From: a virus
Strand: one strand, 5' to 3'
Virus record (IMG/VR): IMGVR_UViG_3300046009_000615
Location: 1-25,099 of that record
DNA length: 25,099 nucleotides
In this document: in pieces, positions 6,840 to 13,629 of the stretch
Position numbering within the stretch: position 1 is the stretch's first letter
How the letters are laid out: each line of letters begins with the position of its first letter
Position numbers and translations under genes: made by a program
The notes under the pieces: generated by a model
The model's input: only the letters and a program-made list of their open reading frames with translations
The model's database searches: none
What the model was told of the DNA's origin: nothing

Positions 6840-6979
6840 GTAAAGCAATCGGCACTATGACTTGGAAGCCCTCTCCAAAGCACAAGAGGACTTCTCAGGC
6901 TACCTTCAAAGCCAGTCATAAACGTTCGTCTAGCAACAAGCACAACAGGAAGAAACTGTATCGTGGTCAAGGACGATGA
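6836..6979 (+). CDS. 47-residue highly basic protein
   Basis: The ATG at 6836 overlaps the reductase stop and the TGA at 6977-6979 overlaps the phoH start (both ATGA). The product starts MSKAIGTMTWKPSPKHKRTS and ends KKLYRGQGR. It contains 12 Lys/Arg-rich clusters plus several His and no acidic residue, so it should bind nucleic acid or another acidic partner. It is predicted to be disordered. The function is unknown; the exact double coupling argues that it is translated. Confidence 0.65.
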   Translation: MSKAIGTMTWKPSPKHKRTSQATFKASHKRSSSNKHNRKKLYRGQGR

Positions 6980-7683
6980 TTGAAGAGAAGCCTAAGAGGA
7001 CCAAGAGGCAGACCAAGTATAAGGGGGCAGAAGTGGAGGGGGCGGCGAGTGTCGTCTCCCTCGTCCCTCTCAATGACCGTCAGAGGCTCTATATTGACGC
7101 TATACGGGCACATGACCAAGTGATCGTCTGTGGATACTCTGGGACAGGGAAGACCTACATAGCGGCCACTGTAGCGGCTAACATGTATGCTACCAAACAG
7201 ATAGACAGGATCATCCTCACTAGACCTAACGTGTCCGTGGGAAAAGACCTTGGCTATCTGCCCGGAGACCTCAACGAGAAGTTCAGTCCTTGGGCTGCTC
7301 CAGTTCTTGAGGTATTGATGCAACAACTGGGAAAAGGTGTAGTGGATACTGGCATCAAGAATGGAAACATCGAGATGGCACCACTATCTACAATGAGGGG
7401 AAGATCGTTCAAGGATGCTTTCATCATCTTGGATGAGGCTCAGAACACTTCAATCCCTGAGATCAAGATGTTTCTGACAAGGATCGGTGAAGGCTCCAAA
7501 GTCATCGTCAATGGTGACATCAAGCAGTCTGACATCAATCAACAGTCTGGTCTGTCGAAGATCATTCACCTAGTGAAGAAATACCGAATGGACATCCCTG
7601 TGATCGAGTTCACTGTAGACGACATCGTTCGTAGTGAAATCTGTAAACAGTGGATCATCGCCTTTGAAGGAGAAGGTCTGTGA
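6976..7683 (+). CDS. phoH: PhoH-like ATPase
   Basis: The 235-residue P-loop ATPase has Walker A GYSGTGKT (53-60), the TRPNVSVGKDLGYLPGD block (82-98), Walker B with FIILDEAQN (149-157) and the GDIKQSD sensor loop (180-186). These are hallmarks of the PhoH family, related to superfamily 1 helicase cores. PhoH is widespread in marine phages; its role is unsettled, with RNA helicase or nuclease-linked activity proposed. The basic N-terminal tail (KPKRTKRQTKYK) may bind nucleic acid. The start overlaps the stop of the basic 47-residue protein, and its stop overlaps a GTG start downstream. Confidence 0.93.
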   Translation: MIEEKPKRTKRQTKYKGAEVEGAASVVSLVPLNDRQRLYIDAIRAHDQVIVCGYSGTGKTYIAATVAANMYATKQIDRIILTRPNVSVGKDLGYLPGDLNEKFSPWAAPVLEVLMQQLGKGVVDTGIKNGNIEMAPLSTMRGRSFKDAFIILDEAQNTSIPEIKMFLTRIGEGSKVIVNGDIKQSDINQQSGLSKIIHLVKKYRMDIPVIEFTVDDIVRSEICKQWIIAFEGEGL

Positions 7684-7913
7684 GCGATCAAATCAACAGC
7701 CCACCACATTACAATACAGGTGGGATCGAGTGCATTGACTACCTCAAAGATAACATGTCCTTTACAGCCTACAAAGGTTATCTGGAAGGGAACTGCAAGA
7801 AGTATCTGCACCGATGGCGATACAAAGGCAAGCCTCTCGAAGACCTCAGGAAAGCCCACTGGTATCTCGAACGTCTGATCCTAGAGATCGAGACCGAGGG
7901 CAACGATAGATAA
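7680..7913 (+). CDS. DUF3310 family protein
   Basis: The 77-residue protein carries the DUF3310 pattern: SPPHYNTGGIECIDYL at the N-terminus, then YLEGNCKKYLHRWRYKGKPLEDLRKAHWYLERLI. This family is common in phages and is sometimes annotated as nucleotide-kinase-like, but no P-loop is present here and the activity is unproven. The start is GTG at 7680, overlapping the phoH stop (GTGA). It is the last gene of the left arm and is followed at once by the terminator. Confidence 0.85.
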   Translation: MSDQINSPPHYNTGGIECIDYLKDNMSFTAYKGYLEGNCKKYLHRWRYKGKPLEDLRKAHWYLERLILEIETEGNDR

Positions 7914-7920
7914 AAGAAAA

Positions 7921-7960
7921 CCCCCTTCAGGTTGTCACGCCTGAGGGGGGTATTTTTATT
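7921..7960. terminator. Bidirectional intrinsic terminator between the convergent arms
   Basis: The stem CCCCCTTCAGG (7921-7931) pairs with CCTGAGGGGGG (7940-7950) around the 8-base loop TTGTCACG, with one G-U wobble. On the + strand it is followed by TATTTTTATTT; on the - strand the other flank (7911-7920) reads TTTTCTTTTA. It should stop transcripts from both sides: from the + gene ending at 7913 and from the - gene ending at 7956, whose stop codon lies in the T tract. Confidence 0.9.
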
Positions 7961-8186
7961 TGTCGTTCTTGTAGATGTCGAGGATGTCTCGTTTGATTTC
8001 CTTGATGTCTGCTCGCATCTCTTGCATAGCTTCGCGGTCTTCTTCTCGCCTCTCTTCTCTTGTCTTGATCTCAGACTGTAGAAGTTGGATTTGTTTTTGA
8101 TTGGTAAGGACCGTTCTGACGAGCCATGTCATCGCACTAAACACCGTTGCTATAATGCCTGAAACAATGTAATCCAAGTAGTCCAT
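7956..8186 (-). CDS. Membrane-anchored coiled-coil protein, holin candidate
   Basis: The 76-residue protein has one transmembrane helix (about residues 6-27, IVSGIIATVFSAMTWLVRTV) followed by a long charged coiled coil (TNQKQIQLLQSEIKTREERR onward to residue 72). It is the last gene of the lysis block, just after the spanins. Position and a single transmembrane span suggest a holin or a lysis regulator; XhlA-type haemolysins also pair a helix with a coiled coil but in the opposite order. Its ATG overlaps the stop of the o-spanin by one base (TAATG). Confidence 0.75.
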   Translation of the reverse strand: MDYLDYIVSGIIATVFSAMTWLVRTVLTNQKQIQLLQSEIKTREERREEDREAMQEMRADIKEIKRDILDIYKNDK

Positions 8187-8401
8187 TATTCATCCTCGCA
8201 GCCTGCATCAAATCCTACAACAAGCCGTCTTCCTGTCGAGAGGGAACGAGGGCCACCATCTTCTATTAAGGCATCTACATGGTCATCTATCAGCGGTGAT
8301 AGGCCATCACAGATTGGGCTATTCTGTTTGAAGTTGACGCTGCCGCAAGAACTCACGATCAGCACTAGGGGTATTGCCACTAGGAACCTTGCGAACTGCA
8401 T
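8186..8401 (-). CDS. o-spanin (Rz1-like) outer-membrane lipoprotein
   Basis: This encodes 71 residues from the ATG at 8401; a TTG at 8407 could add two more. The N-terminus MQFARFLVAIPLVLIVSSCG has a basic residue, a hydrophobic core and a lipobox V-S-S-C with Cys19 as the predicted lipidated residue. In Gram-negative phages this lipoprotein pairs with an inner-membrane spanin to fuse the two membranes at lysis. It begins inside the i-spanin frame and overlaps it out of frame by 83 bases, the classical Rz/Rz1 arrangement. It is not Pro-rich like lambda Rz1. Confidence 0.82.
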   Translation of the reverse strand: MQFARFLVAIPLVLIVSSCGSVNFKQNSPICDGLSPLIDDHVDALIEDGGPRSLSTGRRLVVGFDAGCEDE

Positions 8402-8570
8402 TGTCAATCCTCTTCGTTGTGTCTATGTAGTTCTGTTGCTGTTGAATGGTCAGGTCTTTCTTGGCTATACTTTTTCCATACTGGATCATTCCGAAGGAAG
8501 TCAAGATAGCAACCAAAACACCGCCCACAATAAGAATTGGCTTCAGTCCAACAAGTTTCAGTATCCACAT
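8319..8570 (-). CDS. i-spanin (Rz-like) inner-membrane protein
   Basis: This encodes 83 residues starting MWILKLVGLKPILIVGGVLV; the ATG at 8570 overlaps the endolysin stop (ATGA), so it is preferred over an upstream in-frame ATG at 8600. It has a transmembrane helix at about 9-27 and then a periplasmic helix (KKDLTIQQQQNYIDTTKR). Together with the overlapping lipoprotein it forms a spanin complex that disrupts the outer membrane in the last lysis step. The identification relies on topology, neighbours and overlap, because spanins diverge strongly in sequence. Confidence 0.82.
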   Translation of the reverse strand: MWILKLVGLKPILIVGGVLVAILTSFGMIQYGKSIAKKDLTIQQQQNYIDTTKRIDNAVRKVPSGNTPSADREFLRQRQLQTE

Positions 8571-9043
8571 CAGGCTTTCCTCTTCAAGCCAGCAAGACAC
8601 ATTTGCTTTTCTTCTTCTCTACGAGTGACCAGTCCGGGGAGAGTGATCCCCTTGGCCTTCGTCCATCGTGGGAGTTCATTACAAGCCCCTACAAGGTCTC
8701 CTGCATTTGCTTTACGGACCATAGTGGACTTGCAGAAGGCCCCTACACCAACATTGTAAGTGAAGGAAAGGAAGGCCCCATAGGTGAGATCAGGGATGTC
8801 ATCTGGCCTACCAAGACACTTTCTCATCCCTCTCTCATGCTCTACAAGGCTCTCCTTGAGCATATCCTTGCACTCTTCCTTGGTGTATCTGTCTCCCAGT
8901 TTCACACCCTTGGTCTCTCCAAAACAGACAGTGGGGATACCAACAGGATCGAGATAAGCCACGGTTCGCAGACCCTCAAAGCCCCCTACAAGAGAGACAA
9001 GGACACCCGCTAGTATGGTATTCTTTGCTAGTCTGCTTGCCAT
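8570..9043 (-). CDS. SAR endolysin, GH24 phage lysozyme
   Basis: The 157-residue muramidase cleaves peptidoglycan. The N-terminus (residues 9-21, TILAGVLVSLVGG) is a weakly hydrophobic Gly/Ser-rich signal-anchor-release segment, as in phage P21 and P1 lysozymes, so export would use the host Sec system. The catalytic triad E23-x8-D32-x5-T38 (FEGLRTVAYLD then PVGIPT) is intact. The TYNVGVGAFCKSTMVR block is typical. Several Cys (40, 58, 76, 103, 118, 149) may control activity by disulfide exchange. AAGGTG lies upstream of the ATG. Confidence 0.93.
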   Translation of the reverse strand: MASRLAKNTILAGVLVSLVGGFEGLRTVAYLDPVGIPTVCFGETKGVKLGDRYTKEECKDMLKESLVEHERGMRKCLGRPDDIPDLTYGAFLSFTYNVGVGAFCKSTMVRKANAGDLVGACNELPRWTKAKGITLPGLVTRREEEKQMCLAGLKRKA

Positions 9044-9052
9044 GATTACACC

Positions 9053-9742
9053 TTATCGGAATACAACGAAACAGTTGATGGCACTATCTGCTGCTGCACC
9101 AGACGAAGAGGCCGCTACTTGCAGCTTGAAAGACCCGGCTGCAAAGTCATACGGTTCGATAACTCGACCAGCAGCGGCAAGATTGGTCGTGGTGTGAGTA
9201 GATGTCGAAACCGTATAATTGGCATCAGGCATTGCTGTAGTGAATGTTACAGTGTAGTTTCCTGTGCTATTCTTGGTTACGCTTGCCACATTTCCTGAGC
9301 CATCAATAGTTCCAGCCGCATTAAACCTTGCCCATGCCCTCGCTGCATAGATAGGGGCAGAACCAGTCGCATTAAGTTTGACAGGGATGTGGTCATCTAC
9401 AGCGGCACTTGTTGGGATCGTCGTATCATTATCATTCGATGCAATGGTGTCCGAAGATGTAACAAGCGTAGTAGCCGAGATTTCACTCGTTGTGATAGCA
9501 GAGTTAGGAGTAAACTTGCTACCAGTCTCGTCTACAGTTCCAAGGATGATCCAAGCACTATTTGCCTCATTCCGCTTCTTGATCTGATTGTTAGCAGTAT
9601 CATACCAAAGCATATTCGCAAAGGTAGTAGAGGGCGCAGTAGCATTGGAATTAGTGCTTACAATAGCTGCGAGAGCATTGTTCAGATCAGTTCGGAAAGA
9701 AGGTGCAGATTGGTTGTCAATCACATAATCATGGGTTGCCAT
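9053..9742 (-). CDS. Tail-fibre-like protein
   Basis: This 229-residue protein has an N-terminal attachment-like segment (MATHDYVIDNQSAPSFRTDL, then an LWYDTANNQIKKRNEANSAW block) found at the start of many phage fibre proteins. The middle is Thr/Ser-rich and low in complexity, and the C-terminus (ARAWARFNAAGTIDG... AMPDANYTVSTSTHT) resembles receptor-binding tips. It lies directly after the tail-tip gene and before lysis, the usual place for fibres. The ribosome site AAGGA precedes ACCCGAC-ATG, a leader shared with the tail chaperone gene. Receptor unknown. Confidence 0.75.
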   Translation of the reverse strand: MATHDYVIDNQSAPSFRTDLNNALAAIVSTNSNATAPSTTFANMLWYDTANNQIKKRNEANSAWIILGTVDETGSKFTPNSAITTSEISATTLVTSSDTIASNDNDTTIPTSAAVDDHIPVKLNATGSAPIYAARAWARFNAAGTIDGSGNVASVTKNSTGNYTVTFTTAMPDANYTVSTSTHTTTNLAAAGRVIEPYDFAAGSFKLQVAASSSGAAADSAINCFVVFR

Positions 9743-9753
9743 GTCGGGTATCC

Positions 9754-12294
9754 TTAGTTATACTGGACTATCGCATCAAGAGCACTGATACTCGGTGTCA
9801 CGTTGGTTGTATTGCTTGTCAAAACAATCTTGAATTGGACAGCACGAGCATAGAAATCACCTGCCCTGAATTGTTGCCAAGCAGACCAAGTTGGAGTCCC
9901 AACAGGGTTATCAGTGGTGGTGGAAATGTAAGTGACGACATTGGTATCATCAAATTGTGCTGCACCAGTGAAGTCATCAAAGTTACCAGCAAGACTGTCA
10001 AACAATCCAGAGATGTCATCCCACAAGATCGTTGTAGTAGCAAACCGATCTGTTTCTAGATCAATCCTAGCACGAAGTTTTCTAGCAGTCGTTGTGTCAA
10101 TGTAGTTCGAGAACTCGTAAGTAGCGGTGAAGGGAGGAGTTCCTGAAACATTGGTGATACGGAGTTGATTGCTAGTAACAGAGCAATCAGTTTTTGCGCC
10201 AGAGAATGTTGGGTCTTCCGTCAGGGTCGTGGTAGTAGTAAATCCTTGCAAGGCATTTGCCGGAATGACAACAGAGGTGTAGTTGACAGATTCATTACCA
10301 GTCTTGTCGTAAGCCCGGATCATATAAGTTCCCGGCTTTGTTGGGACAGACACCGAGTTACCCGGACGAGGGACTTTTTCTACAGAAGTGGTGGCATTAG
10401 CCCAAGTGGCACCAGCCTCTTCCGTGGCATGTCTGATCCTGTAAAAAGACAAATCTGGTGCAGAAACAGGCTCCCACTCAAGATGGACAGTAGCGCCATT
10501 GATTTCCCCCCTCAAGTTTGTTACGTTGGCAGGGGCATCAGAAAGACCTGACACTTGAAAGCCTGTGATTGTTGTCCAATCGCTCTTTACACCCAAGAAG
10601 CTATAGGCTCTGGCCCTGATGTCGTAGGTCTCGTCAAGCGTATCAAGAAGTTCAAATACACCAAGATCTCCAGTCCCCATAACAGTCCAATTGCTTTCCG
10701 ATGACAACTTTGCTTGGACCTCTACCCTTTCAACGTCAAAGGGAGTAAGAGAAGAAACTGTTGCATAGATCACATTGGTGAGATGTTCGTTGATGATCCT
10801 TACATCTGAATCCAAACTAAGGCCAATAGCAGGTGCCAAGAAGGGGTTCGGCAGGGTAGTATTGTTCGCCTCAAAGACAGCGCCAGTGACAGCCGTGAAG
10901 ACAGCAGAAGAGGTTTCTCTAAGAACCATATTGACTTGAAGATCAAGGCCGTCTGTCAGGCCAAAACTCCAAGAGGTGACTTCAAAAGGTTTGTCTGTCC
11001 AACCAAAACGACTGTTGGTGAGGAGGATGTTATCTCCAACCTGCACAGCAAAGGCCCTGAGACCAAATGCAGCCGAGACAGTCAGTTGCTCTCTATTCCT
11101 GTTCAGGGCAATACGAGCGATCCTCTGAGCCGTCAGAGATGAACTGGTGAACGGCAATCTGTAGTCGAGGGTGTTGACAATCCCATTGTCCGCTGCAACG
11201 AAAGCAGGGTCAGACACTTCAGGGTAGTCAGCCTCTTGCCAATCAGATTCAGAACCTCTGAACGTTCCTTTGACCGTATTGAAATTGTCACGACGAGAAT
11301 GACGAGTAGAAAGACTGATGCCAGAACGAAGGTCATCCTCATTGAACGACAATGAGGGCACAAGATAGGAAGCAGCCTTCATCTTCCATTTGCCCTGAGA
11401 ATACCAGAACAAACCACCCATCGAGGTAAGAATATCCGTGATGATCTGGTTAGGGCCAAGACTAGTAACGAAGGCACCATTACAGGTGTAACGATCTTCA
11501 CCCTCTACAGTCTCTTCACAAATGTCAGCCGCCACTTCAACGAGACTGTCATCAATCTTGGAGGAGTTCTGAGCAAACCCATAATCAGAGATCAAATAGT
11601 CCCTAAGGCACAAGGCAGGATTGTTTGACCAAGCAGTTGTTGCAGTCCGAGGATCATAAACCTTCTTGCCACGGATCACCGCAGAGACAGAAGGGATACC
11701 ATTCGGGAAAGCATCTTGGTTGTATTTCAGTCGAATGTAGAGATAGGCAATACCTTGAAGCCTGTGTTGGCTAGTCCAACGGCCATCAGTTAGTGTAGCA
11801 GTCTCACTGAGAAGATCAGGATCGGCAGTCTGAGTGTCAGTGCCAAGATACTTCTTGATCCTCACATAGCCATTGTAGCGAGAGGGAGAAGTGACATTGC
11901 CATTACCATCAAGGGTAACAACCTCATCGTTCAGATAGATGTCAACGTAGCTGTCGATCTCATGCCCAGCGAAAGCAATGATACGATGAAGGAACTCGTT
12001 CTTGCCACCAGTCGAGGCATCATACACACGGACACCACCAACGCGAGTTTCACCGTAGATGATCTGATGGTCTAGAGCAGCACCACTTTCACCTTGGATG
12101 CTGTAGCCATTAGAACTGCCAATGCTAGGCTTGGGAGTAAGGGCATTGAGAGCCGCACCCATAGCCGTAGATACAAGAAAGTGCCCCATGACAGTGCCAG
12201 ACAGAGAACCCATCCAAGCACCAGTCATCAAGGTTCCTGAGAGTGCAGCGGTCCCAGCAGAGAGCGCCCCCATAATGGCAGAGATAAAAAACAT
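9754..12294 (-). CDS. Tail-tip / host-specificity protein with fibronectin III-like domains
   Basis: The 846-residue protein is the large distal tail gene after the tape measure, in the position of lambda gpJ. Residues 4-50 form a Gly/Ala-rich hydrophobic N-terminus; residues about 75-460 look like a TipJ-type hub domain (DHQIIYGETRVGGVRVYD, YLYIRLKYNQDAFPNGIPSV, CLRDYLISDYGF). Two fibronectin III-like modules follow at about 500-582 and 586-678 (DAPANVTNLRGEINGATVHL). The C-terminus is beta-rich. It likely caps the tail and contacts the host receptor. A GAGGG ribosome site precedes the ATG. Confidence 0.85.
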   Translation of the reverse strand: MFFISAIMGALSAGTAALSGTLMTGAWMGSLSGTVMGHFLVSTAMGAALNALTPKPSIGSSNGYSIQGESGAALDHQIIYGETRVGGVRVYDASTGGKNEFLHRIIAFAGHEIDSYVDIYLNDEVVTLDGNGNVTSPSRYNGYVRIKKYLGTDTQTADPDLLSETATLTDGRWTSQHRLQGIAYLYIRLKYNQDAFPNGIPSVSAVIRGKKVYDPRTATTAWSNNPALCLRDYLISDYGFAQNSSKIDDSLVEVAADICEETVEGEDRYTCNGAFVTSLGPNQIITDILTSMGGLFWYSQGKWKMKAASYLVPSLSFNEDDLRSGISLSTRHSRRDNFNTVKGTFRGSESDWQEADYPEVSDPAFVAADNGIVNTLDYRLPFTSSSLTAQRIARIALNRNREQLTVSAAFGLRAFAVQVGDNILLTNSRFGWTDKPFEVTSWSFGLTDGLDLQVNMVLRETSSAVFTAVTGAVFEANNTTLPNPFLAPAIGLSLDSDVRIINEHLTNVIYATVSSLTPFDVERVEVQAKLSSESNWTVMGTGDLGVFELLDTLDETYDIRARAYSFLGVKSDWTTITGFQVSGLSDAPANVTNLRGEINGATVHLEWEPVSAPDLSFYRIRHATEEAGATWANATTSVEKVPRPGNSVSVPTKPGTYMIRAYDKTGNESVNYTSVVIPANALQGFTTTTTLTEDPTFSGAKTDCSVTSNQLRITNVSGTPPFTATYEFSNYIDTTTARKLRARIDLETDRFATTTILWDDISGLFDSLAGNFDDFTGAAQFDDTNVVTYISTTTDNPVGTPTWSAWQQFRAGDFYARAVQFKIVLTSNTTNVTPSISALDAIVQYN

Positions 12295-12308
12295 CTTACA
12301 CCCTCAGT

Positions 12309-12992
12309 TTATCTTGTATCGACAGTGTTTCTAGCACTCGTGTTCTTGACTACAGGTTTTGCTACACCTTCTGCAACCCTACCCCAATAGATTTCCTTGT
12401 CTTGCAGACCAGCGACGAACTCAAGGCCCCTATCAGCAGGGAACCTAGATTTCTGATCTTCTGCGGTAAATCTCCTCACCACTGGTCTTTCCAGTTTGAT
12501 AAGGACGTTCTCAGCAAGAAGTTCAATCGTGCAAGTATCATCACGCTCTGTCACATTCATCTGGTCAAGTTCACCAGAGAAGATTTCAAGATAGCCAGAG
12601 GGGTCGTTGGCTAGACCAAAGTAAATCCTGCACTCTCTGCCTTGGTATGGTTCACTGATAGCCAAGGAGATGAGGCTTGAAGGGATACCGCTGATGGTGA
12701 TCGTAGCACCTTTGGCTTGCATCTCTGTTGTCTCATCGACAGTAGAAATGCTCAGAAGTTGACCAGCACCAAGATAAGTCTTGCCATTGATGGTGAGATC
12801 ATTGTAACCAGACCAAAGATAGACAGGAGCACTATCGAAGTCGAGATCAACTGCAAAGAAAGGAGAAATCGTTTCAGCGTTCAGGGCAGCATTGAGAAGG
12901 CTATCAATACCACGAGAAGAGTTTGCATATATGCGAGGAACCAGTCCTGCAACGGGAATATTGGAAACAGGGGAGTTAATCGTAACTGTCAT
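12309..12992 (-). CDS. Distal tail / tail assembly protein
   Basis: This encodes 227 residues from the ATG at 12992, chosen for the GGAGG site just upstream and the ATGA overlap with the preceding gene; a TGC-containing upstream extension is less likely. The core (FFAVDLDFDSAPVYLWSGYN, then ITISGIPSSLI and CRIYFGLA) is beta-rich, and the C-terminal part has a conserved-looking LIKLERPVVRRFTAEDQKSR segment. Position between the tape measure and the tail-tip gene corresponds to the lambda L/K/I or DUF2163-type region. I infer a structural part of the tail tip; no peptidase motif is seen. Confidence 0.75.
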   Translation of the reverse strand: MTVTINSPVSNIPVAGLVPRIYANSSRGIDSLLNAALNAETISPFFAVDLDFDSAPVYLWSGYNDLTINGKTYLGAGQLLSISTVDETTEMQAKGATITISGIPSSLISLAISEPYQGRECRIYFGLANDPSGYLEIFSGELDQMNVTERDDTCTIELLAENVLIKLERPVVRRFTAEDQKSRFPADRGLEFVAGLQDKEIYWGRVAEGVAKPVVKNTSARNTVDTR

Positions 12993-13618
12993 ATGGCCTC
13001 CACACAATCAAAGGTGATGCCATAGTTACTCATGTTGTTGATCTCCCATTGCTGCACATTGTTGGCAAGACGGAACTTACCCTTGGCAGAGGAGACAACA
13101 ACAGCAGCATTGTCAGCAGGAGCAGTCCTGATTGAAGGCCAAAGATCAAGAGTGGCTTCACCCGATCCATTGCTATTCACATCTTTCAGGACTTTATGCA
13201 GAGTAGACGAGGAACCAGTGCCAAGTTGGATATAGTCCCCTGCGAGGAGATAGCCTGTGGCGCTCAAGGGAAGCCCGTCAATGTCTAACTCATCACCAGT
13301 CTGACTACCACCCTTGACTACAGGGGTGCCCGGTGTAACCCCAGCAGAGCCTCTGGGAGTGGCACAGTTGGGATCACCCAACAGGAAGGTGCCATATTGC
13401 CCTTTGAGGCTCAACAGGAAGGCCACCCAAGACTCCATCAGGTCTCGGCGCAGAGGAGGAAGGCTAATGGAAGCACTCCACCTCTGGCCGGGATGCTGAA
13501 CGATCTGTTGCGAATAGGTGAAAGGAGAGGAACTGATCGCTACTGCGTTCTCTGCACTGAAAGTAATACTGGCAATCCCAATGCTTGTCGGGAGGCTCAG
13601 GGGATAGGTTATTGCCAT
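12989..13618 (-). CDS. Minor tail protein downstream of tape measure
   Basis: This encodes 209 residues beginning MAITYPLSLPTSIGIASITF. A PGQRWSASISLPPLRRDLME segment and the ...LLSLKGQYGTFLLGDP block resemble distal-tail proteins of lambda gpM/DUF2460 position. The sequence is mainly beta-strand with no enzyme motif. AAGGAG precedes the ATG by about 8 bases. It is immediately downstream of the tape measure (11-base gap) and overlaps the next tail gene (ATGA). Role in the tail tip is inferred from gene order. Confidence 0.72.
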   Translation of the reverse strand: MAITYPLSLPTSIGIASITFSAENAVAISSSPFTYSQQIVQHPGQRWSASISLPPLRRDLMESWVAFLLSLKGQYGTFLLGDPNCATPRGSAGVTPGTPVVKGGSQTGDELDIDGLPLSATGYLLAGDYIQLGTGSSSTLHKVLKDVNSNGSGEATLDLWPSIRTAPADNAAVVVSSAKGKFRLANNVQQWEINNMSNYGITFDCVEAI

Positions 13619-13629
13619 TTATACTCTCC

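Noticed and set aside
8537-9013. 158-codon open frame on + strand opposite the endolysin
   Set aside because: Antisense to a gene with intact catalytic motifs; low-complexity product without family features.
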